Of a stretch of DNA of 64,000 nt, positions 53,812-64,000 are shown piece after piece. Both the position numbers and the translations under genes were made by a program. Within the stretch, counting starts at the first letter, position 1. Every line of letters starts with the position of its first letter. The notes under the pieces were generated by a model. That model had not been told where the DNA came from and did no database searches. It saw nothing but the letters and a program-made list of their open reading frames with translations. Source of the stretch: Dactylorhiza incarnata (Eukaryota; Streptophyta; Magnoliopsida; Asparagales; Orchidaceae); NCBI GenBank assembly GCA_033032865.1, contig JAWHQI010000202.1:1116001-1180000 (forward strand), read 5' to 3'.

Positions 53812-56550
53812 TGTAACACCTTGCCAGTACAAATAATATAACAGTCACTACTAGAAAATTGACCTTTAGCCAGGGCAAAATACCGTGGCTAAAAGTCCAA
53901 AATCATGGCAAAAGACTTTTAGCCACGGACTACCGTGGCAAATGGGCGTGGGAAATACGAGCGTGGCAAAAAAGTATTTGCCATGCTCTTTCTGTGGCAA
54001 ATACTCTTTTTTATGACTTTTAGCCACGATTTTAGACTTTTATCCATGATAATTTGACTGTTTGCCACGACAAATGGTCATGGGCAATACGAGCGTGGCT
54101 AAAAGTCAATTTTCTAATAGTGAGTAGGTCCGGCCGGGACCCCACGCCATACTATACACACTAGCTAGGCATTATAAGGTGATAATTAGAAAAGAACAAC
54201 AACTACACGAGAGTATAAAAAGTGTAAGCCGAAGCATTTGGATTAAACATCTTTTAGAATTGTCCACTATCCCAGGAATGAAACAAATAGAGTTACGGTC
54301 TTAAGGCATTACATTTATCAAATGTATAGAAACTCAAAACATACATCGGCACGCAGGCCTGCAAAACATGAAAAGCAGAAAAGAGGCTGGCCTTCGAGGG
54401 CCAACACAGCAAAAGGGCCACCACCCGCTATTTCCCGCTAGGCTCACCTGCACCTGCAACCAACATCTAATAAGAGTTAAACGAGGGTCAGCTATGAGCT
54501 GACCACAAACTGCGTAACGATCCCACCCCCCAGCCATCTAGCCGACTCAGGGGCGTGTCACCGCTAACCTGCAAGCAAGCCGTACATGCAACATGTAATA
54601 ATATAAAGAAAGTGCAAACTACACTACACAAGGTGAGGTTTCAAGCACAATCAATCTTCTAGGTTGAGCATCAAGTAAAAGGGAACCTAGGTATGAACAT
54701 GATGTTGGTTGGGTTCACCCGAAGGTTCCCCACAACCGCCTAAGCAACCGCATGAGGCTAACATAACATCAATTCATCACAAACAATCCACCCTAAGGAC
54801 AGCCTTAGGTGGGGAAAAAGAGCTTTTGGTCGGTCTAGGTAAGACACCTTCCACGACCTCTCCCATGATCACACAGCTTACATGAGGTAGGGACCTCTTA
54901 CCGATCTGCATGGAAATGAGTTCGGTTCAGCTTTGCCCGTGCTCTAACTGTCGCGATCTATCGCACGACGCGGGTACGGCTTCACCTCGGCCCATAAGGG
55001 TAGCACAACAAGTGCCCACAAAATTTAGCTACGCATCCAATCCTTTCACTCGGACTTAGACTTCGCAAATAACAACCAAGAAGGAGGTACAAGACCACTC
55101 CTCTTCAAATCTAGTGGTGAAGGTTTGCATTCAACCACCCAAGCAAGGGGCTTCCATTAGGCTCTCAAAAGACACCTAAAACTCAAGTCCCGCAACACAA
55201 TAGAAGATCCCACAGAGACATTCTCCGGCACGCATTCTAGGCTTAACCTAAATGCAACGTCGCAATCCAAGCATCACCGATCTGGGCTCACAGCCACGAA
55301 TAGGCTTGACAAAAAATGCCTAAATCCGCACGACTACCGGATTTCTAAATGCAATATGCCAGGGACGGACACAATCGACCCGGAGTTCCAAAGAACTAGA
55401 GGAAATCCTACACTTCACCCATTTGGTGAAAGGGGTTCCTCATGCAAGCATAGAAAAAGGAATGAGAGGATAAAATACGTCCTAAGACCGGGAGGTAGGA
55501 TCGTTACCCTTGGAGCTTTCTTCTTCGCCATAGATCTGAGATTTCACTCGGATAGAAAGAACCGCAATGGGCTTCTCTTTCCAGATCTGAAAACGGCTAG
55601 CGATTCTGAGCTCCGAAGCTCCGGCAATGGCAGAAGAAGCCTCGATCTTCTTCCTCCCTATCGTTGTTCTTCCTCGGCTTCCATCTTTTTCACGCTTGAA
55701 GAAGATAAAGATTATAAGTTAAAGAGGATATATATACCTCTCTGGACAAACCCTAAGATAACCTAGAAATAAATCCCAGCCCTTGGATTTAAAGCCCTGG
55801 ATCTGACGACTATAATCAAGAAGTCACGGGTCTGTTATTTCGCAAATCGCCGAATTGCAACTTCGTTCGATGAACAGCTTTAAGACTACGTTCGACGAAT
55901 GGCAGTAAAGCTGCGTTCGACGAATGCTAATAAACTGCGTTCGACGAATGGCAGTAAAGCCGCGTTCGACGAATAGCTAATAAACCTGCATTCGACGAAC
56001 GGCTGCCTGCATTCGACGAACGGCTGCCTGCTTTCGATGAACGGCTAATAAACCTGTGTTCGATGAATGGCAGTAAAGCTGTATTCGACGAACAGCTAAT
56101 AAACCTGCGTTCGATGAATGGCTGCCTGCGTTCGACGAATGGCTGGCTGCGTTCGACAAATGGCTAATAAACCTGCGTTCGATGAACGACTGAAATGTTG
56201 TGTTCGACGAACGGCTAACTGCGTTCGATGGATGAACGGCTGCCTGCGTTCGACAGACGAACGGCTGCCTGCGTTCGACGGACGAACGGCTGCCCGCGTT
56301 CGACGAACGGCTGCCCGCGTTCGACGAACGGCTGGCTAAAGGCATTTCTTTTTCCCGAGAACTGGCACTGCCTGCCCTTTCTGATTTCTCGAGAAGTATA
56401 ATTCCTGCATATTAATTTCTCGAGAGCTATAATTCCTGTTTATTAATTCTCGAGAGTATAATTCCTGCCTTTTAATTTCTCAAGAAGTATACTTCAGCCT
56501 TTTGATTTCTCGATATGTATACTTCTTGTTTTGGATATTGGGGTGTTACA
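53812..56550 (-). repeat. G2 5' LTR (2,739 bp including a 277-bp MITE)
   Basis: TGTAACACC at 53812 and GGGGTGTTACA at 56550. TATA box on the minus strand at 55726-55737 (GTATATATATCC). U3 contains the TTCGACGAA array (55863-56337) and the TTCTCGAGAA array (56354-56519). R/U5 resembles G1 and G3. Confidence 0.94.
53846..54122. mobile_element. CACTA-type MITE (277 bp), duplication AGT
   Basis: Ends CACTACTAGAAAATTGAC and GTCAATTTTCTAATAGTG are inverted repeats, and AGT flanks both sides (53843-53845 and 54123-54125). CACTA termini with a 3-bp duplication define the superfamily. The G1 LTR shows the empty site (about 185-195). The interior is built of short inverted repeats of GCCACG and GTGGCTAAAAGTC, so the single strand can fold on itself. 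No coding. Confidence 0.93.
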
Positions 56551-56848
56551 TAGAAGAACCCAGAAAGCTAAACCTACAAATTTCAAATATGTGGAAAGGA
56601 AATTCAGAAAGGTCCATGAGGCCTTTGCTACTTTTCTTAAAGGAAGAAAGTAGACTATCTCTTGGGTAAACTCTGATAAACAATTATTGGTATTAATCAG
56701 ATGCTTTTCTGTTTAACAGCCCATTTATCTATTTTTATCTTTTTGGGCATCTTATGTATAAGTTGCTTGTTTAAAGATTTATGTAACATAATGTGTAAAA
56801 TCACTTCAAAACAATCTGTAAAATTTGTTAAGATAAATAGGGGGAGAT
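56551..56848 (+). mobile_element. 3' internal end of a plus-strand SIRE-C copy
   Basis: Non-coding AT-rich sequence ends with the polypurine tract AATAGGGGGAGAT just before an LTR. It is cut on the left by G2. Confidence 0.7.
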
Positions 56849-58537
56849 TGTTGGGAAAAACTCCTTATGATTTAACTTAACAAATAACTAATAAGTGATT
56901 TTACCATCTAAGTTTATTACTCACATTGTATAGTAAGGGTAATCTGGTCATTGGGTGTCTTTGGATGTCACACTCAACTTTGAGTGTCAAGACTAGGTCA
57001 GGGCAAGCACAATCTGAGTTGAATCAATACTTGCGTTGAATATAATTCGACGCAACTTCGACTTGCTGTCGACGCAAGTCAGACTAGAAGTCCAAGCAAC
57101 TCAAGCTCTCTGTCAAAGTATATCAAATCGACGCTACGTCGAATAGAAGTCGACATAGATAAAGGAGCGTGTCGAAGTTATTTTAGAAGTCGGCGCAACC
57201 TCAACTTCAATTCAACGCAGAAGGAAGTATCTGTCAAAGCTATCTGAAGTTGACGCAACATCGGCTACAATTTGACGCGGACAATGAAGTTCAAAATGAA
57301 GTCTTCAACTCGACGGTTACGTCGATAAGTAATCGATGCAACGTCGACAACAAAGTTCAACCAGAGCAAGAAGGAATTTGAAGCAGCTCTTACTAGAACT
57401 CGAAGGCACGTCGATAAGAGAGAAAACAAAGTCGACGCAGCGTCGAATACAGTCTGAAAAAGTAACCTTTTTGGCTGTACTTTTAGAACTCTCTTTGAAG
57501 GCCCCCAACACAAAAGATCATTCTACAACGGCTTATTTATTGCCTAGAATGGAGAGAAGCATTAAAGAATGTGGGAAAAGCTTTCTTGGAAAGGATTCAA
57601 ACAGCTGGCAGACGGGTCGTGAACAAATGAAGAAGGAAAGATTAATTGTCAATGACTGTTCCTTTTCAGGATAACCCAAAAGAGGAATCAAATTCAAAAT
57701 TAATCATGGACAATAAATAGGCTGAGAAGAAAGGAATATACAGAGGATTCATCACTCTCTGATATAGCTTTTGTCGATTAGGGCTCCTGCTTCTTTCTCT
57801 TCCTCCTGGAACCCTATTAGAGACAAACTGAGAAAAACAAGTGCCCTTTCAAAATAGAAAATTGAGCTGCTTCTTCATCAACATCATATAGCAGCCAGAT
57901 AGCAAACAAAAGAATGACAAAAGGATCTGAAGAAAATAACCCTTGCAAATCATCACAATCTTAAGCAAGGGATCATCATTAGCAGATCCATAGAAGGGAA
58001 AAATAGAAGCTGAAAGCTTCTACAGAATTCTGAGAACAGAATTCTTCTTCTTCATCCTCCTTCTTCTTTCAACTTTCTCAACTTTACAGAGTTTTAAGAA
58101 TCCCTCTTCAAAGGATTCAGTGGTTCAAGATCTCCTTATCAAAAGATCTGAGTGGTTCAAGATCTCCTTATCAAAAGATCTGAGTGGTTCAAGATCTCCT
58201 TATCAAAAGATCTTTGGTTCTAAGAGTCTCCTTATCAAAAGACTCAGGCACAGGTTGTGCATTCCTACCAGGTGGTAGAAGAGAGGACTACCCACATTTT
58301 GGGGAACCTTTATAAATCTTGTGTCTTCTGTGTGTGTTCATTTTCTGTGATGTCCCATATAGCTTATTGTTTTCCTGCTCTAATTTAACAATATTACTTT
58401 TATTTTGTGTTAGGTATTGTTGAAGCTTAACACTTAGTGTTTTTATTGTGTGTGCACAAATCGGATAGAAATATTTTTAAATCTTTATTCACCCCCCCCC
58501 CTCTAGAGTATACTCAGATGCAAACAGTGCACTTTCA
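56849..58537 (+). repeat. SIRE-C LTR, plus orientation (1,689 bp)
   Basis: TGTTGGGAAAAACTCC...GTGCACTTTCA. The polypurine tract on the left identifies it as a 3' LTR. It contains a TCGACG-type array (57029-57455), a TATA-like AATAAATAG at about 57712-57720 and a 32-bp unit (CAAGATCTCCTTATCAAAA) repeated at 58128-58250. A frame at 57336-57674 is not a gene. Confidence 0.88.
57029..57455. repeat. GTCGACGCAACGTCGA-type array in the SIRE-C U3
   Basis: Repeated sites such as ATTCGACGCAACTTCGAC, GTCGACGCAAG, TCGACGCTACGTCGAA, CGATGCAACGTCGAC and GTCGACGCAGCGTCGAA, each a near palindrome of two TCGACG half-sites. The minus-strand LTR has the matching array at about 61850-62210. Confidence 0.88.
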
Positions 58538-60707
58538 ATAATGTTTATTGAAATTAGCCTTTATAGGATTATATGTGTGAATTAGACTGCAACACCAAGA
58601 GTTTATAGAGAAAGAATTGCTCCCTTTGATTATTTTTAAGTTCCATGTTGAGGAGTTTGTTTGCCCTTTCCCTGCATTATTTCTGAGGAAGGGACTCTAG
58701 GCTTTCCTGCACATATAGTTCAAACATTAGAGGGTACCCAGGTTACCTTGGGTCCTTTGCTTGTACCATTATAAGGTGATATAAAGGAATTAGTTGGTCT
58801 TTCCTTATATCATTTTTGATGGCAGAAGATAAGTTTATCTGGCCTAGGTTTATTATCTTGATACTGGAATTGGCATAAAATGTGTCTTGATACATTAGGT
58901 CTGTAGAATGTCTAATGATTCTACTTCTGATTTTACCTTTTTGATCTTGTTTTATTTTTGTGTCTGAGCTGTTCTTGCCTAGGGTTTTCTTCTCAAGAGT
59001 TCACTCTATTATATATAGTGATTCTATCAGGATGATTATTTTGTTCTTTATATGTTGACTTGTCTTTATTTACTTGATAATCACTAGGTTTGACAAAAAT
59101 TACTGGATTTTTCCTAGCTGGTTTCCTGGAATTTGTTGTGCTAGTGGATGATTCTTCTCTTAGACCAAGATATTTAGGTCTCTTAAAGAGGTTTTGTGTA
59201 ATATCCTTGAGCTTTTGACTCCTCCCATTGAGTGAGTCTTCAAAGGCTTTTGCCTTTGTAAGCTCTTCTTTTAGAGTTGTATTCTCAGTTGTTAAGTCAC
59301 TTATTGTTATTTCCTTTTTATATATTTGATTTCTTAACTCATAATTAACATAGTATAGATTTTCCTTCTTAAGTTCTTCTAGTTCTTCCTTAACATTTTC
59401 AGTTCTTTTTGAAGATTAATATAGTCTTGACAGAATTCCTTAAAGCAAGTTTTAAAATCATCTGAAGAGAAATCAAATTCTTCAAATAAAGATACGTGAT
59501 CTTCTTCAGTTAAGACTTCTAAAGCCATCAGACATGCATCTTTAGCAACACTTTCCTCATCACTGTCAGATGAAGAGGGGCTTGACTCTGATTCTGTGTC
59601 ACTCCAGGTTTCAGCTATGAAATCTTTTCCTTTCTTCTCATCCTTCTTTTTGAAGGACTTCTTCTTGTGCTTATTCTTATTGCTTCTTTTGTCCTTTTGT
59701 TCTTCAGGACATTCAGGGGCAATGTGCCCTTGCTTTCTGCATGCAAAGCAGATAACCTCCTATTTTGGAGTCTTGCCAAACCTAGATTTGCTTGAACTCC
59801 TTTCCTTCCTCCTTGAGTCTTCAGTCTTGACCCATTTTTTAAACCTTCTGGCTAAGAGACTGATCATCTCTTCTTCAGATGTGGAAGGCTCTCCTTCAGC
59901 AGCCTTCAGAGTAATGGTCCTTTCTTTAGGGGTTAAGGCTTTCACCTTGGCTTCTGTCTCAGCCTTGCTCTTTAGTAGTAGCTCATAGGACTTGAGCTTT
60001 ACTAGCAGAGCATCAGTGGAGACTTCCCTATGGCATTTGGACTCTATAATAGCCCAAATCCTTGAATCTCATGTGCTTGGGAAGCACATGAGGAGCTTAT
60101 CATTGATCTCTGTTAAAGAAATCTCCTTATCCAATCCTTTCAGCTCATTTATAATGGTGTTGAAACTCTCATACATCTTAGCAACACTCTCTTCAGTCTT
60201 CTTTTGAAAGTTCATATATTGGGATATGAGAAGGGACTTTCTGTCCTTTCTTTCATCTGAGCTTCCCTCAACCAATCTGGAAAGGGATTCCCAGATTTCT
60301 TTTGCTGAGTTGCAGTCAGCCACCTTCTGGAAAATGTCATCTGACATAGTAGAGACAAGAATGTTCATGGCCTTGGCATCGCATGCCTTCTGCTTCTTTT
60401 CAGCATCTGTCCATTCAGATCTAGGCACAATTTGTTGTGTCACAGATCCACTGGCATCTTTTCTGACTAGTGCTGGAGGACCTAACATAATGACATCAAA
60501 AATGTCTTCATCAATAGAATTCATATAAAATTTTATTCTGGATTTCAAGAGTGTACACTTATTTATATTACACATTGGTGGTCTGATGGATGCATAATAT
60601 TTAGAACTCATTTTGTGAAAATAATTTTAAAATATAAAATTTAAAGTGAGAGGATCTTTTGATCAAGGTGTTAGCTTTTTAATGATCAACCTCACTTTGA
60701 TACCAAT
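58538..60707 (-). pseudogene. SIRE-C gag with coiled-coil tail
   Basis: The minus strand starts after primer site TTGGTATCAAAGTGAGG. A 180-codon open part (60611-60069) carries RIKFYMNSIDEDIFDVI, AMNILVSTMSDDIFQKV and AKEIWESLSRLVEGS, the capsid of Sirevirus gag. After a stop at CFPST the reading continues in other frames: EEEMISLLARRFKKWVK, then the CCHC knuckle CFACRKQGHIAPEC (about 59710-59755), lysine-rich KNKHKKKSFKKKDEKKG, an acidic DTESESSPSSSDSDEES segment and a long K/E-rich tail. Reading decays towards 58540, where the opposite-strand LTR begins. No pol follows. Confidence 0.88.
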
Positions 60708-62394
60708 TGAAAGTGCACAGTGAGTCCTCTGAGTATTCTCTAGAGGGAGGTGAATAGAGTTTTAAAAACTTTTCTTCAAATATTGCACAACAATAAATTG
60801 ATCTAACAACTATGCATTCAGATTACCAGTCCAGAATAAAATAAACACATATTGCAGAAATAAAAACAAGTGGGCATCACAGAAATTCACAGCACAAAGA
60901 AAAGAGAGATATTGTTTCCCCAAAATATGGGTACATCCACTCTTTTACCACATTAGAAGGAATACACTATCCAGTGCCTGAGTCTTTTGATAAGGAGACT
61001 CTTAGAACCACTGAGTTTTTTGGTAAGGAGACTCTTAGAACTAAGGACTGAGTCTTTTGATAAGGAGACTCTTAAAACAATCTAGATCTTTTGATAAGGA
61101 GATCTTGAACCACTGAATCCTTTGGAGAGGGATTCTAAAAACTCTTAACTCAATTTATAATAAGAAAGAGAGAGTAAGAAATGATTAGAAGAAGAAGTAA
61201 GTCTTCTGATTTGAATCCTCTTTCAGCAGATTTCTTTGAGGATTCTTGGCACTATTAGTGGACCGGATCTTGTAGATGATTAATCCTTTGTAAGAAGAAG
61301 AAGTAAATCTTCTGATTTGAATCCTCTTTCAGCAGATTTCTTTGAGGATTCTTGGCACTGTTACTGGACCGGATCTTGTAGATGATTAATCCTTTGTAAG
61401 AAGAAGAAGAAAAGGATTATTAAGCTTTGTCCAGTCTTTCACTTTATTGCAGCAGTGAGAGAAGAAGCCTTGCTACTAATCAAAGATGTATATTTCTGTG
61501 TGTTGTCTGAGAGAAGGCTTGAGGAGGAAGAAGAAGAATGATAGAAGGGTTGTTGTTATTCTGAATCTTCTCTAGTAATATTATTCTGTTGTCGAATAAT
61601 GTTTGAATCACTTTCCTCTTCTGTTGTATCCTTAGTTGGAATGTCTAAGAAATAATAATATCTTCTTTCTATTTTGATGACCCGTCAAACCTTTTTTGAA
61701 TACCTTTCGAAAATATTTTTATTGTCTCTCTGTAGTCTTTCTTTCCATTCTTGGATATAATCGACCTGTTAGAGATCCAAACTATTCCATGAATAACCTC
61801 TGAATCACCTTTAGAAAAGAATAATGCAGAATTTCTAATTCTGTTTGTATTCGGCGTAGCGTCGAATACATTTCCCTTCTGATCGATGCACCTTTGATTT
61901 CTACTGGAAGCTGTGTCGAAATCCTCCTTAGTTTGAAAATGATCCATGCAGTCGACGTTGCGTCGAATAGATATCGACATGTCCGTTGAGATGAAATCCT
62001 GAACTCAGAGCTTCTTCCTTCTGCGTCGATTATAAGTCCAAGTTGCGTCGACTTCAAATACTGCTTCGACTGACTCTGTCTTCTGCATCGAGTACATCTT
62101 GATGTTGCGTCGACTTCAACTTATACGTCGACTTTAGTCTGAGTTATGTTACCTCTATTTGAAGTTACTTCGACTTGCAGTCAAAGCTGCGTCGACTTCT
62201 ATTCGACGCAGGTTTACCTCAACTAAATTTTGGACTCTTTTTAGACTGGTCTTTGACACTCTAATGAGAGTGTGACATCCTAATACATCTAATGACCAAA
62301 CTACCCTTTCAATACAACATGTATAATATATCCTAGATAATGAAATCACTTGTATATAATTTGTGAGATAAATCAAAGGGTGTTTTTCCCAACA
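60708..62394 (-). repeat. SIRE-C LTR, minus orientation (1,687 bp)
   Basis: On the minus strand it runs TGTTGGGAAAAACACCC to GTGCACTTTCA and is followed by the primer site, so it is the 5' LTR of the gag fragment. It is clearly diverged from the plus-strand copy (by eye about 75-80% identical). It shows the same R-region repeats (GTCTTTTGATAAGGAGACTC at 60985-61075) and a duplicated block of about 100 bp at 61195-61400 (TCTTCTGATTTGAATCCTC twice). Confidence 0.88.
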
Positions 62395-62945
62395 CCTCTC
62401 CAAAGAGAATCTTGAGGTACCTCAAGGGAACTCCAAATCTTGGCCTTTGGTACCCTAGAAGTAATGATTTTGAACTAACAGGGTATTCAGATGCAGATTT
62501 TGCAGGTTGCAAAGAAGACAGAAAAAACATATTTGGAACCTGTCAACTCCTAGGGAAGAGGTTGATCTCATGGAGCAGTAAGAAGCAAACAAGTGTGGCA
62601 ATCTCAACATCTGAATCAGAATACAACTCAGCTGGGAGTTGTTGTGCTCAACTGCTATGGATACAATATCAGCTGGAAGATTACACCATAAAGACCGACA
62701 AAACAATCATTTATTATGATTCATCCAGTGCAATCTCAATTGTTAAGAACGCTGTATCACACAACAAGACTAAGCACATTGAAATGAGGTACCACTTCAT
62801 CAAGGTGCATGTTGAAAAAGAGGATATCTGACTTGAGTATGTCTCCATTGACAGCCAAGTGGCATATATCTTTCCAAAGCCCCTTGATGAAGCTAAATTC
62901 ACTTTCCTTAAATTTGAGCTCGGTATGCTGAATTTAGACTAAGCA
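62395..62945 (+). pseudogene. Sirevirus RNase H fragment (plus strand)
   Basis: The open part 62412-62831 reads RYLKGTPNLGLWYP, GYSDADFAGCKEDRKN, ISTSESEYNSAGSCCAQLLW and YDSSSAISIVKNAVSHNKT, ending HIEMRYHFIKVHVE. After a TGA it continues YVSIDSQVAYIFPKPL and ELGMLNL to a stop. It is cut at the left by the minus-strand LTR, inside the RILRYLKGT motif, with CCTCT possibly being the duplicated target. Typical Sirevirus RNase H, inactive. Confidence 0.9.
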
Positions 62946-64000
62946 AATCAATACTCCCTTATCTATAATTATTGTGCATATGTAACAAGGTTCTTACAGA
63001 AAACTAACCAGCAATTGCAGGAAAATCCCAAGTTATATATGTGTCGTCGAGGATACAAGATGACATAAAGGTCTTATTAAAGGGTTATCAAGCTGACACA
63101 TCATGTTTATCGTCGCGGTGCATCTTTGGCACTCAGATATTAGCTAATATTGGATCTTTCATCATAGTCGTTCAATTACAGATCAATTTCCTTAGCAAAT
63201 GCACCCAGGTACGCGTCTTTTAACATTCTTAAAATAGAACATATTATATAGGGTAAATGCTTAGAAATAGATTACACTTTCATTTGTCCCAAGCCATCAA
63301 AACAAAAGCTCATCCCGCTCGACAATTTGCGACATTAGCAACCTTCAATTCTCCAGATTTTCTTGCCATGGCACCAAAGAAAGGAGAAGACTATTGCAAT
63401 ATTCGATGCGATCTAGTCAGAGGTGGTCAACAGGGCAGAAAAAGAGATAAAATCAGTTATTGTACTATTGACAAACGCCACATGGAGTATGTCTTATCTA
63501 AACCCATTGTGATCATGCATAGAGAACTTGTAAAGTTTTATTCCAATCCCCAGATAAGATCCTCCGGCAAAGCCATCAAAACAAGGGTAAGTGAAACCTT
63601 GTTAAGAGTTACAGTTCAAGGGCTGACAAGAGCACTCTGTATACCAGTTTTTGAAGAAAATGATGAAGAGGATGAGATTTCTAATATAGATTATTCTGAA
63701 GGTTTAAAAATGGTGTGGACATGAAGCAGAATGCTATGGCTCATTAAAAAGGGCAAACTTTAATTCTAAAGGAAAGCTCCTGGCATATGTCATTGGAAAG
63801 GTCTTGATTGGCAAGCCTGGATCACACGACATAATTTTAAGAGAAATGTTTGAAATAATGACAAGGGTCATACTGAGCAAAAGAACAAATTGGGCTTAGA
63901 TTCTATTTGGCAAAATTGGGAAAAGCTTTAGTGCCATAAATTTTGGTAGAATATTATCCTTATATCTGCTGTCAAGCCTACCTGACAAGAAAAACAAGAA
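62946..64000 (+). pseudogene. Region downstream of Sirevirus RNase H with an unidentified ORF (63257-63724)
   Basis: A 155-codon frame starts at 63257; a second start at 63368 (MAPKKGEDYCN) is equally plausible. It holds RGGQQGRKRDKISYCTIDK, KPIVIMHRELVKFYSNP, a VSETLLRVTVQGL strand and an acidic FEENDEEDEISN end, with a stop at 63722-63724. Beyond the stop, other frames continue with KGKLLAYVIGKVLIGKPG and DIILREMFEIMTRVI to the window edge, so a longer protein was broken. I do not recognise it. Position after pol on the same strand fits the extra downstream ORF known from some Sireviruses, sometimes called envelope-like, but no signal peptide or membrane segment is visible. Confidence 0.4.

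Larger units (their letters stand above)
47190..56550 (-). mobile_element. Chromodomain Gypsy element G2 (Tekay/Del-like), near complete, inactive
   Basis: Minus-strand order: 5' LTR 53812-56550, primer site, gag, protease, reverse transcriptase, RNase H, integrase, chromodomain end, polypurine tract, 3' LTR 47190-48850. The 3' LTR lacks its U5 end because SIRE-B is inserted there. Frames are broken in gag, between protease and reverse transcriptase, and in integrase. A CACTA MITE sits in the 5' LTR. The LTRs differ enough to indicate an old insertion. Confidence 0.95.

Noticed and set aside
62395..62399. CCTCT as a shared target duplication linking 47190 and 62395
   Set aside because: CCTCT next to both SIRE-B and SIRE-C ends is most likely chance, since the elements are different families and far apart.

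Overview
The window is a block of angiosperm nuclear DNA, probably from a large, repeat-rich genome. It consists almost entirely of nested and degraded transposable elements. The plant assignment rests on plant-type Copia and Ty3/Gypsy chromoviral proteins, Sirevirus-type Copia elements with multiple polypurine tracts, tRNA-iMet-type primer sites (TGGTATCAGAGC), an L1-type LINE with a plant-style ORF1, and PIF/Harbinger and CACTA non-autonomous elements with correct target-site duplications (TSDs). I cannot tell monocot from eudicot. I see no intact host gene, no rRNA or tRNA gene and no CRISPR array.

Layout, left to right. 1-2206: minus-strand Gypsy (G1) leader and 5' LTR. 2207-3911: GC-rich LTR-like sequence with its own TATA box. 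3912-5476: a near-perfect inverted repeat (about 770-bp arms, 25-bp loop) built from a plant gene fragment that still carries a TATA box at 5785-5792. 6256-15150: a minus-strand LINE broken by a complete Copia (C1, 6851-11478, TSD CACGT) and by a Copia-type LTR (11728-12704). 15160-16608: minus-strand Copia debris. 16609-27988: a long Gypsy LTR with a 158-bp tandem array, into which a Harbinger element (19314-20353) and a gag-protease-only Tat-type Gypsy (21244 to about 27330) have inserted. 27989-34988: a Sirevirus (SIRE-A) that lacks almost all of pol. 34989-40153: probable old LTR with 44-bp and 155-bp tandem arrays. 40154-43149: 3' part of Gypsy G3. 43150-47189: 5'-truncated Sirevirus SIRE-B. 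47190-56550: chromodomain Gypsy G2 (minus), almost full length but dead, with a 277-bp CACTA MITE in its 5' LTR. 56551-64000: a third Sirevirus family (SIRE-C) as an inverted LTR pair around a gag fragment, plus RNase H and a downstream ORF of another copy.

All coding regions are broken by stops, frameshifts or deletions, so nothing here looks autonomously mobile. Cutting order is readable in places: LINE before Copia C1; long Gypsy LTR before Harbinger and Tat; G2 LTR before SIRE-B and the CACTA MITE.

Three observations go beyond transposon bookkeeping. (1) The inverted repeat at 3912-5476, read from its adjacent promoter, would make a long hairpin RNA. (2) The 3' non-coding region of both SIRE-A and SIRE-B carries a duplicated stem-loop whose paired positions change in a compensating way, the mark of a conserved RNA structure. 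(3) Nearly every LTR family here carries, near or upstream of its TATA box, an array of its own short palindrome; related LTRs carry different palindromes, and one palindrome is shared between a Copia and a Gypsy family.
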